From JAHEEL01 sp942491345 (lineage in GTDB: Bacteria; Actinomycetota; Acidimicrobiia; Spongiisociales; UBA5794): 64,000 nucleotides of DNA. The stretch's first letter is position 1; every line of letters starts with the position of its first letter. Under the pieces are notes generated by a model, which had not been told where the DNA came from, searched no databases, and saw only the letters and a program-made list of their open reading frames with translations. Below are positions 17,818 to 25,023 of the stretch, piece after piece. The translations under genes and the position numbers were made by a program. Location: the NCBI GenBank assembly GCA_942491345.1, contig CALOAN010000020.1:310001-374000 (forward strand). The letters run 5' to 3'.

Positions 17818-18512
17818 GACTCCGCCCGGTACGCAACAACACCTGCCACGACCCCGCTGACGGCACCGATGATCAGGCCGAGACCGTAGGGCGCACCCGC
17901 TGCGACGATGGCGACCGTCGCACCGACGACGGCGGCGAGGAGGTCCGGTCTGCCTTTGATCGTGGGAACGAGGAGGATCACAAACATGAGCGGGATGGCG
18001 AAGTCGAGGGACCACGACGCGGGTATTTGAGCCCCGAGAACGATCCCTGCGATCGTGAAGATCTGCCACGGCACCCAGAGGCTCAGGCCGGCTCCGGTGA
18101 AGAACCACAGGCGATATACGGGATCTTCGACCTCTCCGAACCGGACGATTGAGAGAGCGAAGGCCTGGTCGGTCAACAGATAGGGGAGGGCGAAGCGAGC
18201 TCCTTTCGGGAATTCTCGGAACGCGGGGGCGAGCGCCGCGCTGTACATGAGATGCCGGGCATTGATGACGAGAGCGGTGGCAATCACGACGGCACCGGCT
18301 GCACCCGCATCGATGAGCTGAAGGGTGGCAAGTTGTGCTGCTCCGGCGAAGATGATGAACGACGTGGAACCACCGAGCCAGGGGCCGACCTCCGAACCTG
18401 CTGCGACGATGCCGAACACGAGACCGAACGGGATCACTGCGATGAGCAGCGGAGCGAAGGCGCGAACGCCGTCCGCGAGTGCCTTGTTTCGAGTGGATTG
18501 ATGCTTCACCAT
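17814..18512 (-). CDS. azlC: AzlC-family branched-chain amino acid exporter large subunit
   Basis: This 232-residue protein has a cytosolic N-terminus followed by about eight hydrophobic segments. Landmarks are PLLIAVIPFGLVFGIVAAG, STSFIIFAGAAQLATLQL, INARHLMYSAALAP and LPYLLTDQAFAL, all characteristic of AzlC. GGAG lies just upstream of the ATG. It forms a two-gene operon with azlD, and no local Lrp-type regulator is visible. Confidence 0.9.
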   Translation of the reverse strand: MVKHQSTRNKALADGVRAFAPLLIAVIPFGLVFGIVAAGSEVGPWLGGSTSFIIFAGAAQLATLQLIDAGAAGAVVIATALVINARHLMYSAALAPAFREFPKGARFALPYLLTDQAFALSIVRFGEVEDPVYRLWFFTGAGLSLWVPWQIFTIAGIVLGAQIPASWSLDFAIPLMFVILLVPTIKGRPDLLAAVVGATVAIVAAGAPYGLGLIIGAVSGVVAGVVAYRAES

Positions 18513-18609
18513 GGTGCTCCGTCGAACATGGCGACGATAGGCAGGGCACCACTCCTCACCGATGTCGATAGCTCACGACGCCGTCAGAGCTGGAGGCTGG
18601 TTGCCCTGG

Positions 18610-20433
18610 TCAGCGCTTCTTCTGGCGCTTCCGCTCGCTCTCGGTGAGGAACCGCTTGCGAACACGGATGGCATTCGGCGTGACTTCGACGAGCTCGTCC
18701 TCGGCAATCCACTCGATCGCCAGTTCGAGAGTCATCTCTTTCGCCGGCTTCAGCTTGATCGCCTCGTCGGTGGAATGGGTTCTGATATTGGTGAGCTGCT
18801 TGGTCTTGGTCGGGTTGACCTGCATGTCTTCGGGGCGGGATGCCTCACCGATGATCATGCCTTCGTAGACGTCCGTGTTCGGTCCGATGAACAGCTCACC
18901 CCGCTTCTGCAGATTGTCGAGGGCGAAACCGGTTGAGGTTCCGATTCGGTCTGCGGCCATGGCCCCGCCCTGTCGGTGCGGGAGTTCACCGGCCCAGGGC
19001 ATCCAGCCGGCATGGTGTTGGTGCACAAGGGCCGTTCCACGGGTTGCCGTCATGAGAAGTGAGCGGAATCCGAGCAGACCGCGTGCCGGTGCGGTGAGGG
19101 TCACGATGGTACGACCTGCGTCGCCGGGACGCAGATCGGTGACCTGACCCTTGCGGGGTGCGACCGCCTGCGTGACGGTGCCAACGTGATCGTTTGGCAC
19201 ATCGACCACAGCCCGTTCGACCGGCTCGTGCGGCTTGCCGTCGATCTCACGGATGATCACCTCGGGGCGGGAGACCTGCAGTTCGTACCCCTCGCGGCGC
19301 ATGGATTCGATGAGCACAGCGAGCTGCAATTCGCCGCGTCCTGCGACTTCGATGATCTCCGGTGAGGCGGTCGAGCCGATGCGGATCGAGACGTTTCCAA
19401 GGACTTCGCGCTCGAGCCGTTCCTTGATCTGGCGGGAGGTGACGAAGCGGCCGTCCCTTCCGGACAGGGGAGACGTGTTGACACCGAAGGTCATGCGGAG
19501 CACCGGTTCATCGACTTCAAGGCGGGTGAGCGGCTGTGGATCGGTCGGGTCTGCGATCGTGTCGCCGATCTCGACCTCCGGGAAACCGGCGACCACGAAC
19601 AGGTCTCCGGCGACGCGGTCCGCTACTTCGACGCGTCCGAGGTGTTCGAAGCCCAGGAGCTGGGTCAGTCGGCGCTTCAGCGGCGGCTCCTCCTCGTTCG
19701 AGTGGCACAGCGCCACCTGTTCGCCTGCTCGGAGGGTTCCTTGAGCGACGCGCCCGATTGCGAGGCGGCCGAGGTAGTCGGATGCGTCGAGGTTGGTGAC
19801 GAGGGCCTGGAGCGGGGCATCCGGGTCTCCGGATGGCGCTGGGATGTTCTCGACGATGGCGTCGAGAAGGGCGGATAGATCGGTGTCATCTCCCGGGATA
19901 CCCGTGCCGATCATGGCATGACCGTGGCGAGCGATTGAAGAGATGATCGGGAACTCGATGTGGTGGTCGGCGGCGTCGAGGTCGAAGAACAACTGGTAGA
20001 TCTCGTCTGCGACCTCGTCGATCCGCGCATCCGGCCGGTCCACCTTGTTGATCACCACCACGGCCGGGAGCCCCAGCTCGAGAGCCTTCGAGAGCACGTA
20101 GCGCGTCTGAGGCATCGGACCCTCGGCGGCATCGACTAGGAGCAGCACCCCATCGACGAGGGTGAGAGCCCGCTCGACTTCACCGCCGAAGTCTGCGTGG
20201 CCGGGCGTGTCGACGAGGTTGATCTTCGTGCCCTTCCACGTCACTGAAGCGGCCTTGGCGAGGATCGTGATACCCCGCTCCCGTTCCTGGTCACTCGAGT
20301 CCATGACTCGGTCGATGTGGGCTTCGTGAGACGCGAACACTCCGGCGGCGCTCAGCATCGCGTCGACGAGCGTGGTCTTGCCATGGTCGACGTGCGCGAT
20401 CAACGCAACGTTCCGGAAAGAGGGGGAGGGCAT
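18610..20433 (-). CDS. typA: Translational GTPase TypA/BipA
   Basis: This 607-residue ribosome-associated GTPase acts in ribosome assembly and stress adaptation. G motifs are visible: AHVDHGKTTL (G1), RGITI (G2), DTPGHADFGGEVER (G3) and NKVDRPDAR (G4). Elongation-factor domain II, the EF-G-like domain III/V and the TypA-specific C-terminal domain (GMIIGEASRPEDMQVNPTK, KPAKEMTLELAIEWI) follow. It ends in a basic tail (KRFLTESERKRQKKR). Length is normal. Confidence 0.96.
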   Translation of the reverse strand: MPSPSFRNVALIAHVDHGKTTLVDAMLSAAGVFASHEAHIDRVMDSSDQERERGITILAKAASVTWKGTKINLVDTPGHADFGGEVERALTLVDGVLLLVDAAEGPMPQTRYVLSKALELGLPAVVVINKVDRPDARIDEVADEIYQLFFDLDAADHHIEFPIISSIARHGHAMIGTGIPGDDTDLSALLDAIVENIPAPSGDPDAPLQALVTNLDASDYLGRLAIGRVAQGTLRAGEQVALCHSNEEEPPLKRRLTQLLGFEHLGRVEVADRVAGDLFVVAGFPEVEIGDTIADPTDPQPLTRLEVDEPVLRMTFGVNTSPLSGRDGRFVTSRQIKERLEREVLGNVSIRIGSTASPEIIEVAGRGELQLAVLIESMRREGYELQVSRPEVIIREIDGKPHEPVERAVVDVPNDHVGTVTQAVAPRKGQVTDLRPGDAGRTIVTLTAPARGLLGFRSLLMTATRGTALVHQHHAGWMPWAGELPHRQGGAMAADRIGTSTGFALDNLQKRGELFIGPNTDVYEGMIIGEASRPEDMQVNPTKTKQLTNIRTHSTDEAIKLKPAKEMTLELAIEWIAEDELVEVTPNAIRVRKRFLTESERKRQKKR

Positions 20434-20478
20434 GTTCGAGATGCTATCGAACGAATTCGCGTACCCGGGGTGCGCGGA

Positions 20479-21243
20479 CTACTTCTTCCGGGCCTTCCAG
20501 ATCTCCTCGGCCGGCCAGCGACGTGCCCATTCGGTCGTGACGAACGGATAGGCGGTCGTCGCACCTTCGCGCGGGCGCGGCTCGACGAGATCGAGGATCT
20601 CGAATCCGTTGTCCCGCAGGACCCGAATCCAGTCTCCGTGCCCGATGTGGAATTCGAGGCCGTCGTCGTCCGGCCAGTCAAAACGATGCATGCCGAAGTA
20701 GTCGCGCAGCAGCGTGCGGCCGGCGGGAACGTCCTCATCGTCTTCGACGATCATCATCAGCAGACCGGAGTTGCCCATGAAGACCAGATCGCCTCCGGGA
20801 CGCAGCACGCGCGCCGCCTCCGGGATCCAGCGATACGGGTCCGACCAGATGGCCGCCCCGTACTCGGAGACGATCACGTCGAACGACTCATCCTTGAACG
20901 GCAGTTGTTCGGCGATCCCGTGGATGAGCGGGAACGGCAGATCGTGCTGCTCCTGGAGACGTCGGGCCGTCGCCAGTTGTGCCGACGAGTTGTCCAGACC
21001 AATCGGACGGCCGCCGCGCCGAGCGACCCACGCTGAGACGTATCCCGTTCCGCACCCGTCTTCGAGGACATCGCGCCCTTCGAGGTCAGGGAAGAAGCCG
21101 ACTTCGTCTTCGGGAATACCCCAGAGACCCCACACCGGCTCGTCCAATGCCCAGTTGTGTTCTCCGGGCGTCGCGTACCAATCGGCCTGGCCATCCCACG
21201 CGGCACGGTTCGTCGCGACGTAGTCGGGGGCATCTCTGGACAT
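20479..21243 (-). CDS. Class I SAM-dependent methyltransferase
   Basis: 254 residues from the ATG at 21243 (MSRDAPDYVATNRAAWDGQA); a GTG three codons upstream is an alternative. The Rossmann methyltransferase core shows motif I as VLEDGCGTGYVSAWVA, an acidic residue at the second strand (GLDNSSAQL), the ESFDVIVSEYGAAIW strand and the ARVLRPGGDLVFMGNS post-motif. The N-terminal NRAAWDGQADWY matches small-molecule (UbiE-like) methyltransferases. The substrate is unknown. Confidence 0.85.
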   Translation of the reverse strand: MSRDAPDYVATNRAAWDGQADWYATPGEHNWALDEPVWGLWGIPEDEVGFFPDLEGRDVLEDGCGTGYVSAWVARRGGRPIGLDNSSAQLATARRLQEQHDLPFPLIHGIAEQLPFKDESFDVIVSEYGAAIWSDPYRWIPEAARVLRPGGDLVFMGNSGLLMMIVEDDEDVPAGRTLLRDYFGMHRFDWPDDDGLEFHIGHGDWIRVLRDNGFEILDLVEPRPREGATTAYPFVTTEWARRWPAEEIWKARKK

Positions 21244-21431
21244 GGCGCCCACGCTACCAACCCAGCGGATTCGGAGCTGCAGATCAGCCGATGGACGCTC
21301 CCGCGAGCGTCCGTCGGCATCGCTGACCCGCGACCATCGAAGGGCGAGTCTCCCGCGCAGCCGTCCCGCCGGAGTCGACTATCTGGATCGCCGGTATCTT
21401 TCCGGGGCATCACCGATCGGAGAGGACAACG

Positions 21432-21866
21432 ATGACCGGAACTGACGCAGCCACCCAAGACACCCGCACCATGGGCGGGCGCCTGGCTTCGCTTCTGCTG
21501 GGACTCGTTGTGCTTGCGCTCGTGACAGCCGGCTGCGGCGGCGGTTCGGCAGAGTTGCCAACGAGAGCCCCTGACGTCGAATCCTCGCCTGAGTTCGCTT
21601 ACGGCGAGGAGTTGGCCAGCCAGTCATGCTCGGCGTGTCACGGCCGGGACTTCAAGGGCGTGCCTGGTCTCGGAGCGTCGTTCCACGACAGCACCTTCAT
21701 CGAGAATCACACCGACGCTGAGCTCGTAGAGTTCATCAAGGAGGGCAGAGCGAGCGATGCTCCGGACAACGAGTCAGGAATAGCGATGCCGCCCTACGGA
21801 GGGAACACCCGGCTCACCGACGAAGATCTGTCCGACATCGTTGCGTTCCTCCGAACGCTTCAGTAG
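21432..21866 (+). CDS. Monoheme c-type cytochrome lipoprotein
   Basis: This 144-residue protein has an N-terminal signal with a lipobox (VLALVTAGCGGG), a short linker and one class I cytochrome c domain. The heme site is CSACH (QSCSACHGRDFKG), with an axial-Met candidate in GIAMPPYGGN and a C-terminal helix DEDLSDIVAFLRTLQ. GAGAGGA precedes the ATG. It would sit on the outer face of the membrane as an electron carrier. It is separate from the multiheme cluster 30 kb away, and its partner is unknown. Confidence 0.9.
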   Translation: MTGTDAATQDTRTMGGRLASLLLGLVVLALVTAGCGGGSAELPTRAPDVESSPEFAYGEELASQSCSACHGRDFKGVPGLGASFHDSTFIENHTDAELVEFIKEGRASDAPDNESGIAMPPYGGNTRLTDEDLSDIVAFLRTLQ

Positions 21867-21898
21867 CGGCGCGCCGTTGGAAAGCTCCGCCGCGCCGC
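21866..21898. terminator. Hairpin between convergent genes
   Basis: A GC-rich inverted repeat (GCGGCGCG at 21866-21873 with CGCGCCGC at 21891-21898) fills the 32-nt gap between the convergent cytochrome and NfnB-like genes. There is no T-run. It is probably a shared bidirectional terminator. Confidence 0.4.
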
Positions 21899-23350
21899 CT
21901 AGACCCGAGCCGGTTCCTGGGCTTCGTCCCAGACGCCACTCTCGAGATACTGTTCGATTGACGCCGCTGCGATACGCCCGGCTCCCATAGCAAGAATCAC
22001 CGTCGCCCCACCCGTGACGATGTCTCCACCGGCGAATACCCCGGGCATCGTGGTTCGTCCCGTGGTTTCGTCAACGGCGAGTGTTCCCCACCGCGTCTGC
22101 TCGAGGCGGGATTCTGTTGCCGGGAGGAGTGGATTTGGGGAGTTACCGATGGCGACGATCACGACGTCGGCCGGCACGTCGAAGATATCACCCTCGATAG
22201 GGACCGGACGTCGACGGCCCGAATCGTCGGGCTCGCCGAGCTCCATGCGCTGCAGGCGAACGCCGGTGAGCCAGCCGTCGTCGTTGCCGAGCAGCTCGAC
22301 AGGAGAGACGAGGAAGTCGAAGATGATTCCTTCTTCCTTCGCGTGGTGGATCTCCTCAACCCGGGCCGGCATTTCCGTCTCGGTCCGCCGGTACGCGACT
22401 CGGACCTCTCGAGCACCGAGCCGCAGCGGTGTCCGAGCACCGTCCATCGCGGTGTTTCCGCCTCCGAATACGACGACGCGTTTTCCGGTGAGGTCGAGCA
22501 CCGGCGTCTCACTGCCTTCCCGATAGGCACCCATGAGGTTGACCCGTGTGAGGAATTCGTTCGCCGAATAGACCCCGATCAAGTTCTCGCCGTCCACGTT
22601 CAGGAATCTCGGGAGTCCGGCACCAACGCCGACAAACACGGCGTCGTATCCGTCGTCCGTGAGGAGTTCCTCGACGGTGGTTGTCCTGCCGATGATCGCA
22701 TTCGTCTCGACCTCAACGCCGAGAGCCTTCAGCCCATCGATCTCGGCAGCCACGATGTCTTTGGGAAGGCGGAACTCGGGGATCCCGTAGATGAGCACTC
22801 CGCCCGGCTGGTGAAGCGCTTCGAAGATGGTCACCTTGTGGCCGCTTTTCGCCAGATCGGCAGCGCATGCGAGTCCCGCGGGTCCACTCCCGACGATGGC
22901 AACGCTCTTCCCGCTCGATGGTACGGGCTCCACCGGCGGTTCGAGACCGTAGCGACGCACCGTGTCGGCGACGTACCGCTCGAGGTGGCCGATTGCGATC
23001 GGCTTGTGCTTCTTGTCGAGGACACACGTGCCTTCGCACTGTGACTCCTGGGGGCAGACCCTTCCGCAGATGGCCGGGAGCAGACTGTCCATCCGAATGA
23101 CGTCCGCAGCTCCGCGAATGTCGCCGTTGGCAACCCGATCGATGAACTGGTCGATCTGGATGTTGACCGGGCAGCCGTCGATGCAGGTCGGCGTCTTGCA
23201 TTGGAGGCAGCGCATCGCCTCAACGGTGGCCTCCTCAGGTGTCAGGCCGGTATTGACTTCCTCGAACGATGCCGCGCGTTCGAGTGGGTCCCTGGCCGGC
23301 ATCTCGACTCGGTCGAGCTTCATCAGGGCACGACGGGAGATCTTCGTCAT
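21899..23350 (-). CDS. NADPH-binding Fe-S flavoprotein, NfnB / sulfide dehydrogenase alpha / GltD-like
   Basis: This 483-residue protein has an N-terminal cysteine-rich domain for [4Fe-4S] clusters (RCLQCKTPTCIDGCPVNI and ICGRVCPQESQCEGTC), then two dinucleotide folds (VAIVGSGPAGLACAADL for FAD, VVVFGGGNTAMDGAR for NADPH). A C-terminal GVFAGGDIVTGGATV motif follows. It overlaps by 4 nt the upstream gene for the ferredoxin-reductase-like partner. That pairing defines NfnAB (NADH-dependent ferredoxin:NADP oxidoreductase) or SudAB rather than glutamate synthase, whose large subunit is absent here. Confidence 0.88.
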   Translation of the reverse strand: MTKISRRALMKLDRVEMPARDPLERAASFEEVNTGLTPEEATVEAMRCLQCKTPTCIDGCPVNIQIDQFIDRVANGDIRGAADVIRMDSLLPAICGRVCPQESQCEGTCVLDKKHKPIAIGHLERYVADTVRRYGLEPPVEPVPSSGKSVAIVGSGPAGLACAADLAKSGHKVTIFEALHQPGGVLIYGIPEFRLPKDIVAAEIDGLKALGVEVETNAIIGRTTTVEELLTDDGYDAVFVGVGAGLPRFLNVDGENLIGVYSANEFLTRVNLMGAYREGSETPVLDLTGKRVVVFGGGNTAMDGARTPLRLGAREVRVAYRRTETEMPARVEEIHHAKEEGIIFDFLVSPVELLGNDDGWLTGVRLQRMELGEPDDSGRRRPVPIEGDIFDVPADVVIVAIGNSPNPLLPATESRLEQTRWGTLAVDETTGRTTMPGVFAGGDIVTGGATVILAMGAGRIAAASIEQYLESGVWDEAQEPARV

Positions 23351-24234
23351 GCGTCGGCCTCCGTTGCACACGCTCCGCGAACCGGGGCGAGAACCTGCTC
23401 GCGGTGCGCCGCATCGAGCGATTCCAGATCAAGGAGGCGTTTCGACTCAAAAGCGCGGTACGAGGTGTTCCTTCGCTGGAGCAGACCGAAGTCGACGCGA
23501 TGTGCGTCGAACTCCGGCCCGTCGACACACGCGAACTTCGTCTCACCGCCCACCTCGACACGGCACCCGCCGCACATGCCGGTTCCGTCGACCATGATCG
23601 GATTCAGCGACGCGATCGTCTCGATAGCACGGGGCCGTGTCACCTCGGCGACGGCTCCCATCATCGGTACCGGCCCAGCAGCAAATACGACGCCGACATC
23701 CTCGGCTTCGATGATGTCGGCGAGCGCTGCCGTGACGAACCCCGGCCGTCCGTACGAACCGTCGTCGGTGCACGGAACGACCTCGATGTCGTGGGCCGCC
23801 AGCTGGTCCTCGAGCAGAACGTACTCCCGGCTTCGTCCGCCGATGATCGCAATCACGCGATTGCCGACGTCTGCGAGAGCCCGTGCGATGGGGTAGGCGA
23901 TCGCCGTCCCGAGTCCACCACCGACGACCACGGCGGTCCCGTATTGCTTGATCTCCGAGGCTCGCCCGAGCGGACCGGCGACGTCGACGAGGAAGTCCTC
24001 AGCCTCCAACTCGCTCATCAGCGTCGTCGTTCGGCCAATAGCTTGGACGAAGAGCGTGATCGAACCTGCAACGGGATCGGCTTCTGCGATCGTAAGCGGG
24101 ATGCGTTCACCGTCCGGTGTGACGCGCACGATTACGAACTGGCCGGCCAGGTGTTTCTTTGCGATCTTCGGCGCTTCGACGACGATCCGCCGGACATCGG
24201 GCGCAATGGACTCTGCTTCGACGATCAGATACAT
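23347..24234 (-). CDS. Ferredoxin-NADP reductase-type subunit, NfnA / sulfide dehydrogenase beta
   Basis: 295 residues starting MYLIVEAESIAPDVRRIVV, with GGAGGTGGCG before the ATG; the open frame upstream to 25398 is spurious. An FAD-binding beta-barrel (HLAGQFVIVRV, RIPLTIAEA) precedes the NAD-binding fold (VVVGGGLGTAIAYPIA), and a [2Fe-2S] site lies near the C-terminus (GMCGGCRVEVGG, KFACVDGPEFDA). It pairs with the downstream NfnB-like gene. In characterised systems the complex moves electrons among NADH, NADPH and ferredoxin; here the reaction is inferred. Confidence 0.88.
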   Translation of the reverse strand: MYLIVEAESIAPDVRRIVVEAPKIAKKHLAGQFVIVRVTPDGERIPLTIAEADPVAGSITLFVQAIGRTTTLMSELEAEDFLVDVAGPLGRASEIKQYGTAVVVGGGLGTAIAYPIARALADVGNRVIAIIGGRSREYVLLEDQLAAHDIEVVPCTDDGSYGRPGFVTAALADIIEAEDVGVVFAAGPVPMMGAVAEVTRPRAIETIASLNPIMVDGTGMCGGCRVEVGGETKFACVDGPEFDAHRVDFGLLQRRNTSYRAFESKRLLDLESLDAAHREQVLAPVRGACATEADA

Positions 24235-24371
24235 CGCCACCTCCAATATTGCAGTGTGGAGGGTCACGCTCGGCGAGAGTAGGGCCGATGGGCGGATGTT
24301 TTGGCACGACCATTGACGTGCCGCGCGTCCCTGTGAGCCCATGCCCTGAACCTTCGGCCTCAACGAAGATC

Positions 24372-24383
24372 GGCCGTTCGGCC
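24372..24383. promoter_or_regulatory. Palindrome GGCCG-TT-CGGCC upstream of the universal stress protein
   Basis: A perfect 5+5 palindrome lies 56 nt before the stress-protein start. The 15-mer CGGCCGTTCGGCCCT recurs upstream of the 14-heme cytochrome gene (60783-60797), and an 11-base part recurs upstream of the hexaheme gene. It fits the loose GGNC-N4-GNCC skeleton of DevR/DosR-type sites, but such short GC-rich matches occur often by chance. Confidence 0.3.
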
Positions 24384-24439
24384 CTTCCCGATCCGCATGC
24401 AAGCGGATACGCTGAGATTGAGAGGTGAGGAGGTTCGCG

Positions 24440-24883
24440 GTGGAAGGTTGGGAGCCCAAAGTCATCGTTGTGGGGGTAGACGGATCCGAGGCATCGATTG
24501 ACGCAACTCGCGCGGCTGTCGATCTCGCGCGCGCCAATTCCGCGAAGCTGTACATCGTCACGGTTGTTCGTCCACCAGAAGGGTGGTGGGGCATCGTGGG
24601 GTCCCCGCCCACCGCCGAGGCCCTTGGTGACTCGCTGTCCGATGCGCAGCGCGATGTACTCGATCGGGCGCTTCGAGCGGTGGACCTCACCGATATCGAA
24701 TACGAGACGCAAGAGGAGATCGGCGAGCCGTCGTCGCGACTTATCGATGTGTGCAGTCGGGTTGACGCCGATGTCCTAGTTGTCGGTCGGCGCGGCGCCG
24801 GCATACTCAGAAGGATGGTCGTCGGCTCGGTGGCCAACCACGTTGTCCACGACGCGCCCTGCCCGGTCCTGGTGGTGCCGTAG
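24440..24883 (+). CDS. Universal stress protein (UspA domain)
   Basis: 147 residues from a GTG at 24440, which has GAGGAGG six bases upstream; the GTG at 24425 would overlap that ribosome site. A single Usp fold is visible: KVIVVGVDGSEASIDAT at the first strand, and the ATP-binding signature near the C-terminus (VVGRRGAGILRRMVVGSVANHVV, here split by a helix turn) ending CPVLVVP. ATP binding is therefore likely. In other actinobacteria such proteins belong to hypoxia or stress regulons. Confidence 0.9.
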   Translation: MEGWEPKVIVVGVDGSEASIDATRAAVDLARANSAKLYIVTVVRPPEGWWGIVGSPPTAEALGDSLSDAQRDVLDRALRAVDLTDIEYETQEEIGEPSSRLIDVCSRVDADVLVVGRRGAGILRRMVVGSVANHVVHDAPCPVLVVP

Positions 24884-24968
24884 ACGAGACACAAGACAAG
24901 AGAACCAAGAGCCAAGACGCCCGGCTTGCGAATCCTCTTGGTTCTTGGTTCTTGGCTCTTGATTCCTC
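24884..24968. repeat. Heptamer-period intergenic repeat, locus 1 (hairpin-forming)
   Basis: Beginning directly after the stress-protein stop codon, the left arm (24891-24918, units such as AAGAGCC, AAGAACC) and right arm (24933-24966, CTTGGTT, CTTGGTT, CTTGGCT, CTTGATT) are built of 7-nt tandem units. They are complementary to each other, so a ~20-bp hairpin can form. It may act as a terminator. It is one of four such loci in the window. Confidence 0.7.
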
Positions 24969-25023
24969 TCTGTCGGGGCCAGACCGAGCCGGTATCCTGC
25001 TCTTCGCCATCGAAGGGGATTGA

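Noticed and set aside
21899..24234. Glutamate synthase small subunit
   Set aside because: The GltD-like gene is paired with a ferredoxin-reductase-like subunit and no GltB large subunit, which fits NfnAB/SudAB better.
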